From Bacillota bacterium (lineage in GTDB: Bacteria > Bacillota > Clostridia > Peptostreptococcales > Anaerovoracaceae), in assembly GCA_022769485.1 (NCBI GenBank), contig JALEJU010000039.1, forward strand, positions 36,454 through 100,453: a stretch of 64,000 nucleotides of DNA, read 5' to 3'. Both the position numbers and the translations under genes were made by a program. The notes beneath the pieces were generated by a model, which worked only from the letters and a program-made list of their open reading frames with translations, was not told the origin of the DNA and ran no database searches. Position 1 is the first letter of the stretch. Every line of letters starts with the position of its first letter. This document shows, piece by piece, positions 8,202-16,867 of this stretch.

Positions 8202-9089
8202 TTATTCCTTCTTTGCCGTGCATTGATTCGCAATATCCGCAAATTCCCGCAGCGATAGCGTCTCCGCTCTTCTCTGAGGTGCAACGCCGACCTGTTCCAG
8301 AATTTCCGCAATATCCGCCTTCTCCAGTCCGCAGACGCCGGTCAATGAATTCAAAAGCGTTTTCCTGCGCTGACCGAACCCGGCTTTGATTACCGCGAAA
8401 AAATCTCCCGGGCTGGTTAATTTGACAGGTGCGCTTTTTCTCAAATTTAAACGAATTACAGCCGAATCTACCTTCGGCCTGGGCATAAACACTTCCTTGG
8501 GCACAGAAGCAACCATATCCACAGTACAATAATACTGTACCGCCAGGGACAGCGCTCCGTATGCTTTAGAACCGGGTTCCGCATTGATCCGCTCCGCTAC
8601 TTCCTTCTGCAGCATAACCGTAATGCTGTCAAACCCGTCTCCGTGACCGTTCTCCTCTAATATTTTCATTAAAATCGGAGTAGTAATATAATACGGCAGA
8701 TTACCGATAATTTTCACACCGCTAAATGCTCTGCCGCTTTGGGATTTTGCTTTCGCAATCAAATCCCGCACATCGGTTTTCATAATGTCGGCATTGACAA
8801 TCGTCACATTTTTATATGCGCTCAGGGTCTCCCGCAAAATCGGAATCAGATGGCTGTCGATCTCTACAGCGATAACCGCCGCCGCCATCTCCGCCGCCGC
8901 CGCTGTTAGAACCCCCATGCCCGGCCCGATTTCAATAACCAGGTCTTCGGATCCGATTTCGGCTCCCTCTGCGATTTTGTTTACAATATTTTCATCTGTT
9001 AAAAAATTCTGCCCCAGACTTTTGGAAAAACGGAAGTCGTGTTTTTCTTTAAGCTTCCGTATAGTCGCGGGGGAATAAAGTTTCTCCAT
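8202..9089 (-). CDS. rsmA: 16S rRNA (adenine1518/1519-N6)-dimethyltransferase
   Basis: A 295-residue KsgA/RsmA enzyme that dimethylates two adjacent adenines near the 3' end of 16S rRNA. Motifs: SKSLGQNFLTD, the SAM-binding VIEIGPGMGVLT, AVEIDSHL, NADIM and the catalytic NLPYYITTP. The ATG at 9087-9089 is chosen over an upstream TTG because GAGAGGAA sits 7-9 bases ahead. The gene overlaps the end of rnmV by 41 bases, the usual rnmV-rsmA arrangement of Firmicutes in which two rRNA maturation enzymes are coupled. Confidence 0.96.
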   Translation of the reverse strand: MEKLYSPATIRKLKEKHDFRFSKSLGQNFLTDENIVNKIAEGAEIGSEDLVIEIGPGMGVLTAAAAEMAAAVIAVEIDSHLIPILRETLSAYKNVTIVNADIMKTDVRDLIAKAKSQSGRAFSGVKIIGNLPYYITTPILMKILEENGHGDGFDSITVMLQKEVAERINAEPGSKAYGALSLAVQYYCTVDMVASVPKEVFMPRPKVDSAVIRLNLRKSAPVKLTSPGDFFAVIKAGFGQRRKTLLNSLTGVCGLEKADIAEILEQVGVAPQRRAETLSLREFADIANQCTAKKE

Positions 9090-9612
9090 AGTATTCAAAT
9101 TCCTCTCTGGTAATTCCGTAACGATTCAACCGCTTCAAAAACGCCGCCGCGTTTCCGTAACCGATTCCCAGAGCTTTTCCCATACGATCCCGGCGCAGGG
9201 ATGCGTCCGGCTCTCCCGACAATCCGTAGCGAAGCAGATCTTCTTTTGTAAATACCGGCTCTGCATCGTCCTGATCTCTGCAGGAATGCACCTTCTTCAG
9301 CGCCTCCAGGATGCTTTCCGGGGATGCGTTTTCAATTCCGATATCTCCGTTCTTTTCTGCTTCTCCCCGAGGCAGGAATGCGTGCTTTGCATCGGGAAAA
9401 CGAGCGCCGACTCTCTGCCGGATCTGTTCTCCCGCATAATCCGGATCGGTAAATATAATAATCCCCGGACCCTCTGCCGCTTTTCCGATACGTTCCCACG
9501 TTGCCTGGCTGATCCCGTACCCGTGTGTTTCGATGGTTTCTGCGTCCAAAGCCGCGCGTACAGCGCTTCGATCATCTTTTCCTTCTACTATAATAATTTC
9601 TTTTATCTTCAT
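9049..9612 (-). CDS. rnmV: Ribonuclease M5
   Basis: A 187-residue toprim-domain RNase that matures 5S rRNA in Firmicutes. The toprim glutamate is in IIIVEGKDD near the N-terminus and the DxD motif is IIFTDPDYAGE; LPRGEAEKNGDIGIENAS is typical of RnmV. The open frame could start at 9636, but MKIKEIIIVEG at 9612 is the family's usual N-terminus and has GCGGAA upstream. Its 3' end overlaps rsmA by 41 bases. Confidence 0.93.
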   Translation of the reverse strand: MKIKEIIIVEGKDDRSAVRAALDAETIETHGYGISQATWERIGKAAEGPGIIIFTDPDYAGEQIRQRVGARFPDAKHAFLPRGEAEKNGDIGIENASPESILEALKKVHSCRDQDDAEPVFTKEDLLRYGLSGEPDASLRRDRMGKALGIGYGNAAAFLKRLNRYGITREEFEYYGETLFPRDYTEA

Positions 9613-9657
9613 CTTTTTTCCGCTTAACCTCTGCATCCGCAGAAGCCCGGCAGGCTG

Positions 9658-10152
9658 TTACTCTTTCGTACCTTTTTTTTGCGGATTCCCTGCTTCGTCT
9701 GCCTTATTCTCTTCCGCCGCTTTATCCTTATTCATCAAAACATACAGGGTTTCTCCCGGTTTAATCATATGCAAATCTTCCCTGGCTTTTTGTTCGATAT
9801 ACGCCGGATCTTCTACCGTTTTTAACTCTTCCTGCAGAGCATCACGCTCCTCTTTCAATTCCTCCAGCTGCTTCTGCGCTTCCTTCTGTTCTGCGCTGAG
9901 AGCGCACAGATCATAAACCTTCCAGCCGATAATGCCTGCGAAAAGCAAAGCAACCGCCGCATAAACAAGAATCCGCCGCAGGCTTTTTTTCTTTTTCCGC
10001 TTCTGCGCAGACGCAGCTCCGGAAGCGGCTGCCGCTTCTTTTTTCTGCTTCCGATCCGACTTCAGCCTTTTTTTTCGTCTTTCTTCCCTTGCTTTATCAA
10101 TATCAATTACATCGGTACTCTTGTATTTTAAATTTCGCTTTCTTCTGCCCAT
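9658..10152 (-). CDS. divIC: Septum formation initiator DivIC/FtsL family
   Basis: A 164-residue bitopic membrane protein. A long, very basic cytoplasmic segment (about 60 residues, KKR-rich) precedes one membrane helix (ILVYAAVALLFAGIIGW) and an extracellular coiled coil (LSAEQKEAQKQLEELKEERD) ending in the conserved IEQKAREDLHMIKPGE motif. DivIC joins FtsL and DivIB in the divisome. The ATG at 10152 is preferred over an upstream GTG that has no ribosome binding site. It follows yabP-yabQ as in Bacillus. Confidence 0.88.
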   Translation of the reverse strand: MGRRKRNLKYKSTDVIDIDKAREERRKKRLKSDRKQKKEAAAASGAASAQKRKKKKSLRRILVYAAVALLFAGIIGWKVYDLCALSAEQKEAQKQLEELKEERDALQEELKTVEDPAYIEQKAREDLHMIKPGETLYVLMNKDKAAEENKADEAGNPQKKGTKE

Positions 10153-10267
10153 AAGCCCAAACCCCGTCTTCTGCACTTGACAGATATTTTCGACTATCTT
10201 AATGTATTATTTTATCATAGAAACAAACAGTTTGCAGTAAAAATCTAAAAATCCGAATTTTGAAATT

Positions 10268-10561
10268 CTAATGAAATTTGGAAAATACAAGGCCGCTGAA
10301 TTTTTTCCAGAAAAGAACCCCCAGTCCCGCAGCTGCCGCCGCGTGAATACTTAACTCCCCGTAACAACAGTAATATAAATAAGCCGCCGCCAAAAGCCCT
10401 GCCAGGCACCAAAAAAGCATATCCTGAACCGCAGATATGCCTTTTCCCGGTTTATCTATCCTTTGATGAAACAGCAGGCCGCTTCGAAGTCCCGCTATGC
10501 TGACTCCGCAGAAAAACATAATCCCCACTTCCAGCAGCTGGCTGCGAATCAATTCGCTCAT
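10268..10561 (-). CDS. yabQ: Spore cortex protein YabQ
   Basis: A 97-residue membrane protein with about three hydrophobic segments and the YabQ core SAVQDMLFWCLAGLLAAAYL. In Bacillus, YabQ is needed for spore cortex formation and sits in the outer forespore membrane region; this one is shorter than most. Its ATG overlaps the stop codon of yabP by four bases, and divIC follows, reproducing the conserved yabP-yabQ-divIC order and indicating an endospore former. Confidence 0.82.
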   Translation of the reverse strand: MSELIRSQLLEVGIMFFCGVSIAGLRSGLLFHQRIDKPGKGISAVQDMLFWCLAGLLAAAYLYYCCYGELSIHAAAAAGLGVLFWKKFSGLVFSKFH

Positions 10562-10845
10562 TTCAGCATCCTCTTAAGAAATGAACCTTCCGATTTTTCT
10601 TTTTTCCCTGTATAAATGGCTGACTGAACCAGCCCGGTAATTACCACTTCCCCCTCTTCCAGCTCCAAACGCTGGATATGAAGGTTCGACCCCCGCACTA
10701 AAATGCTGTTCCCGGGCACGGAAAGCTGGATTGCTTCCTCCTGAAAGCTGCCTACATCCAGCACACCGGTCACGGTAATGCGGTTCCGATCTTCTATGTA
10801 GATATTCTGCGGACCGTTTTTTCCGTTTTTCTTCCCTTCCTCCAT
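10558..10845 (-). CDS. yabP: Sporulation protein YabP
   Basis: A 95-residue YabP/YqfC-family protein: the short beta-rich domain contains NRITVTGVLDVGSFQEEAI and VPGNSILVRGSNLHIQRLEL, the two signature stretches. In Bacillus it is made in the mother cell under SigE and is required for sporulation. A strong AAGGGGGTG ribosome binding site precedes the ATG. The gene overlaps yabQ by four bases. The yabO gene normally ahead of it is absent; walK ends 78 bases upstream. Confidence 0.87.
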   Translation of the reverse strand: MEEGKKNGKNGPQNIYIEDRNRITVTGVLDVGSFQEEAIQLSVPGNSILVRGSNLHIQRLELEEGEVVITGLVQSAIYTGKKEKSEGSFLKRMLK

Positions 10846-10923
10846 AAAAAAACACCCCCTTTACCGCTATATATGCGAAATCCGAGGGTATTATGATAAA
10901 GGTTTCGGACGGCTGCTTTAAGC

Positions 10924-12741
10924 CTACTCAATGTTCTCCACGCCGCGGGAATACGCCAAAGGAAGCCGAATGGAAACGGTGGTTCCTTGTCCTAAGCGGC
11001 TTCGCACATCGATGCTTCCCTTATGTTCTTCTATGATCTGCCGGGAAATGGCCAGTCCCAAACCGGTTCCGCCCATTTCTCTGGATCTTGCTTTATCCAC
11101 CCGGTAAAACCGTTCAAAAATCCGCGGCAGAGATTCCTCCGGAATACCGATGCCCTCATCCCGAATGATGACGCAGGCGTCCTTTTCCTGTCTGTAAACA
11201 TCGATCCAGATTCTCCTGCCCTCCGGGCTGTATTTAATCGCGTTGCTGATCACATTGATGATAACCTGCTCGATCCGGTCTTTGTCCATATCCACCATAA
11301 TCCGCTTTTCCGTATCAAAGAGCGGAATGATCTTCTGCTGTTTAACCTGTGCAAGACGCTCTGTTTTTGTAATGGAAGACTTGACTAAATTCACTAAATT
11401 GCCTTCCTTCATGTACCATTTTTCCTGTTTATAATCTAAGCGCGACAGCTGCAGAAGCTCTTTCACCAGATGATTCATACGATCTGCTTCGCCGTCTACA
11501 ACCGTCAGAAAATGCTTTGCCGTCTCCTTATCCTCCAGCGCTCCGTCCAGCAAAGTTTCCGTATAGCTTTTAATCGTAGTTAAGGGTGTTTTTAATTCGT
11601 GAGAAACATTAGCTACAAAATCACGCTGCATATCCTCCAGCTGCTGTTGTTCGGTAATATCCTGAAGCAAAATAATGATCTTACTTTCCGGATCATCTTT
11701 TTCTCCGAACTGATCAAAACGAAGTGCGAAAATACGGCCGTTAAGAGCCAGCAGCTCGTGACCGCCGCCCTCCTTACAGGCCTCCTGAATATGCTGAAAT
11801 TCCAATTTGGGATCATGCTTTCCCAGCAGTTCGTCACAGTCATACCCTTCGATATCCGTAACCCGCCCTTTCAGCATCTGCGAAACCGCCGGATTTGCCA
11901 GAATGACTCTTCCATATAAATCCACGGCTAAAACGCCGTCCGCCAGGTTTTTTAAAATCGCTTCCAGTTTATTTTTTTCGCTGGAAATCTCGGATAAAGT
12001 AAAATCAAGCCTTTCCCGCAGCAAATTAAACATTTCCGCCAGACGGCCGATTTCATCGTCCGAATGTACGCTGACCTCCTGGCTGAAATCCCCTCGAGAC
12101 ATTTTTTCCGCCTTTTCGGTCAAATCGTTAATGGGCACGGTAATGCTTCGGGCAATAAAAAATCCGAGTATGAGCGTAATCAAAAGCGCCAGCATCATCG
12201 CACGGCCGAAAATAGATTTCGACTGCTCCTGCATATCATACACGGAAGAAATATCTGCCCGAATACAGCAGACACCGATTACTTCCCCATTCTTTTCGAT
12301 AGGGAAAGCCATATTTTTCACCGGAATTCCGGAAGGCAGCACATCGTCCATCTCTGCCACCTGCCCGGTCAGCCCCTTTACCAGAAGACTCTGCCCCAAT
12401 ACCTCCAGGCCGTTTTTCCCGATATAATTTAAATTGCTGGAAGCGACAATCTGAAAGCTGTCATCCACTACGAACATTTCTTCACGGATGCTTTCCGCCC
12501 AGGTAGTCAGATCCTGCTGGATCGCTTCCTGATAATCATTTAAATTATCGTATTCCTGCAGAAACAGAATATTCTCCTGGACTATTTTGGAGAAATTATT
12601 CTTTGTCTGCTCCATCTGATAGGCTTTCAGCTGATCCATGATAAAGACGCCGGTAATGGTCATAGCAATAAAAACCAGCAGAAAATAGATTAAGACAATT
12701 CTCCACCGAATGCTGTTCCATCTCCTTTTATCACCAAACAT
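10924..12741 (-). CDS. walK: Cell-wall sensor histidine kinase WalK
   Basis: A 605-residue kinase with WalK architecture: helix at about 15-37, extracytoplasmic sensor, second helix near 185-205, HAMP, PAS (about 260-370), HisKA with the phosphorylated His in [15 protein letters not shown], and HATPase with [13 protein letters not shown] (N box), [12 protein letters not shown] (G1) and [13 protein letters not shown] (G2). WalK controls wall hydrolases through WalR and is essential in many Firmicutes. It follows walR by 29 bases. Unlike Bacillus, walH/I/J-type genes do not follow it; they are found on the other side of the origin at 52.8-55.9 kb. Confidence 0.93.
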   Translation of the reverse strand: MFGDKRRWNSIRWRIVLIYFLLVFIAMTITGVFIMDQLKAYQMEQTKNNFSKIVQENILFLQEYDNLNDYQEAIQQDLTTWAESIREEMFVVDDSFQIVASSNLNYIGKNGLEVLGQSLLVKGLTGQVAEMDDVLPSGIPVKNMAFPIEKNGEVIGVCCIRADISSVYDMQEQSKSIFGRAMMLALLITLILGFFIARSITVPINDLTEKAEKMSRGDFSQEVSVHSDDEIGRLAEMFNLLRERLDFTLSEISSEKNKLEAILKNLADGVLAVDLYGRVILANPAVSQMLKGRVTDIEGYDCDELLGKHDPKLEFQHIQEACKEGGGHELLALNGRIFALRFDQFGEKDDPESKIIILLQDITEQQQLEDMQRDFVANVSHELKTPLTTIKSYTETLLDGALEDKETAKHFLTVVDGEADRMNHLVKELLQLSRLDYKQEKWYMKEGNLVNLVKSSITKTERLAQVKQQKIIPLFDTEKRIMVDMDKDRIEQVIINVISNAIKYSPEGRRIWIDVYRQEKDACVIIRDEGIGIPEESLPRIFERFYRVDKARSREMGGTGLGLAISRQIIEEHKGSIDVRSRLGQGTTVSIRLPLAYSRGVENIE

Positions 12742-12770
12742 AGCAAGCCTGTCCCCCGTGCATCTGCCTG

Positions 12771-13469
12771 TTACGGCCGTTTAAAATAATAGCCGATTCC
12801 CCGTTTTGTCATAATATACTGCGGATTGCTGGAATCATCCTCTAATTTTTCCCGCAAGCGCCGCACGGTAACATCTACCGTCCGGATATCACCGTAATAT
12901 TCATATCCCCAAACTTCTTCCAACAGCTGCTCCCGGGAAAAAACCCGGTTTTCCCGTTCCGCCAAATACTTCAAAAGTTCAAATTCCCGAAGAGTCAGCT
13001 CCAGAACCTGACCGTTTTTTCGAATCTCGTATCGATTCAAATCAATGGTCAGATTTCCGAATTCTTTCACGTTGGAGGGCGCACTCTGCATGCTGCTCAT
13101 CAAATCCACACGCCGGATGTTCGCCTTAATACGCGCAATCAGTTCCCGCATGCCAAACGGCTTTGTAATATAATCATCCGCACCCAGTTCCAGCCCGAGA
13201 ACCTTATCCACTTCTTCTTCCTTCGCGGTCAGCATTAAAATAGGAACATTACTGACTTCCCGCACGCGCTTACAGACCTGAAATCCATCCATCAAGGGAA
13301 GCATGAGATCCAAAAGAATCAGATCCGGCTTCCCGTTCAAAGCTTTTTCCAATCCGTCTTTCCCGTCATAAGCGGTCTCCACTTCGAACCCTTCTTTTGT
13401 TAAATTAAACTGAATAATATCCGATATGGTTTTTTCATCTTCTATAATCAATATTTTCTTGCTTTCCAT
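12771..13469 (-). CDS. walR: Response regulator WalR
   Basis: A 232-residue OmpR-type regulator: receiver domain with IIEDEK, the phospho-accepting Asp in LILLDLMLPLMDG, LTAKEEE and DDYITKPF, then a winged-helix DNA-binding domain ending VDVTVRRLREKLED and RGIGYYF. Sequence and its pairing with walK make WalR the best call. A murein hydrolase gene of the M23 class lies 20 bases upstream on the same strand, in keeping with the regulator's usual targets. Confidence 0.94.
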   Translation of the reverse strand: MESKKILIIEDEKTISDIIQFNLTKEGFEVETAYDGKDGLEKALNGKPDLILLDLMLPLMDGFQVCKRVREVSNVPILMLTAKEEEVDKVLGLELGADDYITKPFGMRELIARIKANIRRVDLMSSMQSAPSNVKEFGNLTIDLNRYEIRKNGQVLELTLREFELLKYLAERENRVFSREQLLEEVWGYEYYGDIRTVDVTVRRLREKLEDDSSNPQYIMTKRGIGYYFKRP

Positions 13470-13488
13470 ATTTCTGCCTCCCGGCTGA

Positions 13489-15276
13489 TTACAAATAGTT
13501 CAGCGGATTTCTCGGCTTTCCGTTTACACGGATCTCAAAATGGCAGTGGGGTCCTGTTGAACGGCCGGTAGACCCTACATTGGCAATATGCTGCCCCTGG
13601 TATACTTTATCGCCTGCCTTTACCAGCAATTTGCTGCAATGGGCATAATAAGTTTCATAACCGGAACCGTGATTGATGATAACCAAGTTGCCGAAGGAAC
13701 CTTTTCTGCCTGCAAACGTGACTTTTCCCCCGTCTGCTGCTACGATGGGAGTTCCCGTAGAAGTTGCCAGGTCGATTCCGTTATGAGTTCGTCCCCAACG
13801 GGCACCAAATCCGGAAGAAAGGCGTCCTCTGGTAGGATAAACGTACGTCCCGCTTCCTACATACAACGGCTTGTCTTTCGTGCCCCGCAATACTATCTGG
13901 TTGACCGGTTCCGAAACGATTTTCTCAGAAAGAACCGTTCTCTCCGTCTCCTGTCCGTTTACTCTGGAAATTTCCGCAGTTATGTTTTTTTGACCGTCAA
14001 CCCCCTGCAACTTCACGGATGTCTCTCCTTTATACAATGCAGAAGTATCTTCATAGCTGATTTCATAAGGTATTGCCTCGGTAATAGCAGCCACTTCCGT
14101 GCTGATAACCGTTGTCAGGGGGCAGACCTTATTCAAAACAAGCTCCTGACCAACCATCAGCTTATTGGGGTCAACACCGGGGTTAGACTCCTTCAGCTGG
14201 CTCTGAGTCAAGCTGTTTTTCTGCGCAATTTCGGAAAAGGTCTCTCCCTGAGCAACCACATAAATATCTTTCTCCACAGCCCCGGTCAAAAGATATTCCA
14301 TAGCGTCTTCCTTGCTCTGAATATTTCCCAGCCGGGTCTTAATCTCTTCTACGGCAACATCCTCTTTAAAACCTACCGTTTTGTATTCCACAGTATCCGA
14401 TTCCACAAGATACTGTCCCTGAATCTCTTTTAAAATCGCTTTTGCTGTACTTCTTTTGTCTACGATTGCAGTTTGTTTACCGTCTATAACAATTGCATAA
14501 GCACTTGCGTTCATATTCTTTAAATAGGTAAACGCATTCAAAATATCATCCTGCGAATCCAAGGTTCTTCCGCTTTTCCAAACACGGCGGAAAGAAATAT
14601 CTTCCTCCGAATCAATGCATACATTTGCACCGTATGCATACGTTAAACGCTCACCGGCCAATTCCACAGTTTCGTAAACATCGTTCTGCTCTTTTACAAC
14701 GCCCAGAACTTTTCCGTCGTACATGTATTCATATGCCGTCATATGCCCGACCAGCAGCGCAGCCGTCAGAACGGCAGCCGCTCCGCCGCAAAGCCCCGCC
14801 GCAAAAGGCTTTTTGTGATTTTCGGCCCAGACAAAAAACGCATTTTCCTTTTCTCTTCCTGTTTCCAGCAGTTTCTGCAGCGATGCTTCCGCGCAAACAC
14901 CCTTTGTGTCCAATGCTTCCACGCATCTGGCCGCAGCCGCCTCCGCCTTTCCCTCTGCCCGAAGGAAACCTGCTTTCCGGGCAGCTCCCCACTTTCTTAT
15001 CCCTTCCATCTCATCAGGGGTAATTTCCAAAATTGTGCGGTTTAAAAACCTGCCCGCCGCTTTAAACGCTTCCAAACATGAATTTCCGGCCTTTGCAGCG
15101 AGGGAAACACCCTTCTGCTTCATTGCCAGAATCTTATCCTTCACTTGATCCACAAATTCATCCACACGGGTATCCGCATCTTCTTTTTCCTGCAGATCCG
15201 ATATGGATATTCCGCACTCCGTACAGTCTCTGTTTTCCGGTTGGTTTATGGTTTCAAGTTCTTCTCTATTTGTCAT
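13489..15276 (-). CDS. Membrane-anchored M23 peptidase with LysM and G5 domains
   Basis: A 595-residue protein: about 165 residues of Ala/Glu-rich cytoplasmic sequence, one membrane helix (AAAVLTAALLVGHM), a YabB/YuiC-like stretch, LysM (YVVAQGETFSEIAQKNSLTQ, about 330-380), G5 (about 380-470) and a C-terminal LytM/M23 domain with the zinc motifs HNGIDLA, YAHCSKL and HCHFEIR. It should cleave peptidoglycan cross-links outside the membrane. The ATG at 15276 has GGAGGT five bases ahead; the in-frame ATG at 15288 has none. It sits immediately before walR. Confidence 0.9.
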   Translation of the reverse strand: MTNREELETINQPENRDCTECGISISDLQEKEDADTRVDEFVDQVKDKILAMKQKGVSLAAKAGNSCLEAFKAAGRFLNRTILEITPDEMEGIRKWGAARKAGFLRAEGKAEAAAARCVEALDTKGVCAEASLQKLLETGREKENAFFVWAENHKKPFAAGLCGGAAAVLTAALLVGHMTAYEYMYDGKVLGVVKEQNDVYETVELAGERLTYAYGANVCIDSEEDISFRRVWKSGRTLDSQDDILNAFTYLKNMNASAYAIVIDGKQTAIVDKRSTAKAILKEIQGQYLVESDTVEYKTVGFKEDVAVEEIKTRLGNIQSKEDAMEYLLTGAVEKDIYVVAQGETFSEIAQKNSLTQSQLKESNPGVDPNKLMVGQELVLNKVCPLTTVISTEVAAITEAIPYEISYEDTSALYKGETSVKLQGVDGQKNITAEISRVNGQETERTVLSEKIVSEPVNQIVLRGTKDKPLYVGSGTYVYPTRGRLSSGFGARWGRTHNGIDLATSTGTPIVAADGGKVTFAGRKGSFGNLVIINHGSGYETYYAHCSKLLVKAGDKVYQGQHIANVGSTGRSTGPHCHFEIRVNGKPRNPLNYL

Positions 15277-15341
15277 AAGTACCTCCATTCGTTTTGCGAC
15301 TGGTGTTCTTCTTATGTGCTTATCTTACTATTATACCTTTT

Positions 15342-16622
15342 TCAAGCCTTTTTTTCAAATCTTTTTCCAAATTCCTGCAGTTTCGCCTCAAAACAAGCGC
15401 AGCGCTCTCCGCTGTCCAATAGTCCTGTATCCTTGCAATTTGAACATTTATATCGAATATCCATATAGTCGGCGGGATAATTATGATCTGTCAACAGATA
15501 CGCTTTTTCTCCGCCCAGTTTCTGCATTTTATCCCGAATCATCCGGATATCCCGCTTAGCAGATTCTCCTCCGCCAAGCATTTTTTTGGAAATTTCCAGC
15601 CCCAGGCTGCGAAGTTCCTCTTCAATTTCCTGAATCCGGGGAATTGCCGCGAAAACTTCCTCTCTGCGCTTTCCTGCGGCCTCCTCTTCCTCTCTGCGAT
15701 CCGCTTCATACGAATCCATCGCCTGCTGGATGATATTTCCTCCGGAAGCGCTGCTTTCAGCCCCCGGCACGCTTTTCCGGTCTCCCTCTTTCCAATTTTT
15801 TAAAATTCCGTTTACATAATTTATACTGGGGTTAGGAATCCCGCTGCTTTTACCGCAAGCCTCCAAAATTTTATCTAAATCAAAACCAAGCTCATCAAAC
15901 CAGCTGTCCATAATCTTCTGCTCCGCCTCGCCGGGAAGACGAACAAAGCCTAATGCTTTAAAAATACGTTTGTACAGATAATGACGGTTATCTGTTTCCT
16001 GTACATGCTCCTTTATCTGCTCTAATGTCCGCAGCCCGGAAGAAGCCCATTGGTGGACCACCGCACCCACATAAGATGCTTTGTTATTGCCCCGCCTTTT
16101 TGTGCAGTATTCATACGCATAAAGAATCACTTCCGGAGAAAATTCGTAATCGCTGAGCCAGGACGCTATAGTAAGCGGTTCTTTTGCGGTAAAGGGTCTT
16201 CCTGTAATTTGCTCAATCCGGTTATATAAAATACGGATTTCTTCCTCATCAAGCCCGCCGCCGGACTGTCTGGCAGTATTTTTTCCCGCGTCTTTGTTCC
16301 CTTTTCCGTAAAGCTGTTCTTTCAGATTCAAAAATTCAACTTTGTAACGAAGCTTGTCCTCCTCGCCGGCGTAATGTTTTCTGATTACGCCTTTTGCCTC
16401 CCAGTATGACCAGGCTTTCAGCACGTCCTCCACACTCAGGGACAGCTGCCTGGCAATGTCTTCGTGGGACAGTGTCACCCGTATTCCCGCATACATGGAC
16501 GCAAATAAATACACCTTGACATAATCGCCCGGTGCATTTGCCATATATTCGCTTATAAAAACGTTCTCTACGTGCGTATCGTACAAGTAGTAGTTTTTAA
16601 TTTTTTCCCGTTTGAAACTCAT
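15342..16622 (-). CDS. DnaD-domain replication protein with helicase-loader-like zinc motif
   Basis: A 426-residue protein with an N-terminal winged-helix region (VYLFASMYAGIRVTLSHEDIARQL), two DnaD/DnaB2-type helical repeats (about 125-290, EQITGRPFTAKEPLTIASWL and FDELGFDLDKILEACGKS-SGIPNPSINYVNGILKNW), a charged coiled coil, and a C-terminal C-x2-C-x11-C-x-C cluster (YKCSNCKDTG, ERCACF). DnaD proteins help load the replicative helicase at origins. The zinc-like cluster is the sort found at the N-terminus of DnaI/DnaC helicase loaders, yet no AAA+ loader gene follows. It lies two genes downstream of dnaB on the same strand. Confidence 0.85.
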   Translation of the reverse strand: MSFKREKIKNYYLYDTHVENVFISEYMANAPGDYVKVYLFASMYAGIRVTLSHEDIARQLSLSVEDVLKAWSYWEAKGVIRKHYAGEEDKLRYKVEFLNLKEQLYGKGNKDAGKNTARQSGGGLDEEEIRILYNRIEQITGRPFTAKEPLTIASWLSDYEFSPEVILYAYEYCTKRRGNNKASYVGAVVHQWASSGLRTLEQIKEHVQETDNRHYLYKRIFKALGFVRLPGEAEQKIMDSWFDELGFDLDKILEACGKSSGIPNPSINYVNGILKNWKEGDRKSVPGAESSASGGNIIQQAMDSYEADRREEEEAAGKRREEVFAAIPRIQEIEEELRSLGLEISKKMLGGGESAKRDIRMIRDKMQKLGGEKAYLLTDHNYPADYMDIRYKCSNCKDTGLLDSGERCACFEAKLQEFGKRFEKKA

Positions 16623-16654
16623 ATCGTTTCCTCTGTTCTGCTGTTCTGCGTCCC

Positions 16655-16843
16655 TTACTGTTCCGCGTTCAGATCCGCCAGCAATTTTTCCAAATCAATA
16701 CCGTGGCTGTCCGCTGCTTCCTCCAGCGTTTCGCTGGCTGCTCCCGGGCAGCCCACGCAGGGCATGCCGCTGTTGAAAAGAACTTCTGTAAAAGCCTCGT
16801 TTATCTGTAAAATTTCGTCTATGCGCATGTCTTTTGTGATCAT
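16655..16843 (-). CDS. DUF1858 domain protein (CxxC redox-type)
   Basis: A 62-residue protein that is one complete DUF1858 domain: MRIDEILQINEAFTEVLFNSGMPCVGCPGAASETLEEAA-type sequence with the CVGC pair. Such domains occur next to hybrid cluster proteins or alone and may form a redox-active disulfide; their role is not established. It is placed between dnaB (24 bases upstream) and the DnaD-domain gene (32 bases downstream), with AGGAGG ahead of the ATG. Confidence 0.85.
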   Translation of the reverse strand: MITKDMRIDEILQINEAFTEVLFNSGMPCVGCPGAASETLEEAADSHGIDLEKLLADLNAEQ

Positions 16844-16867
16844 GAAATCCTCCTACATCAAATACGT

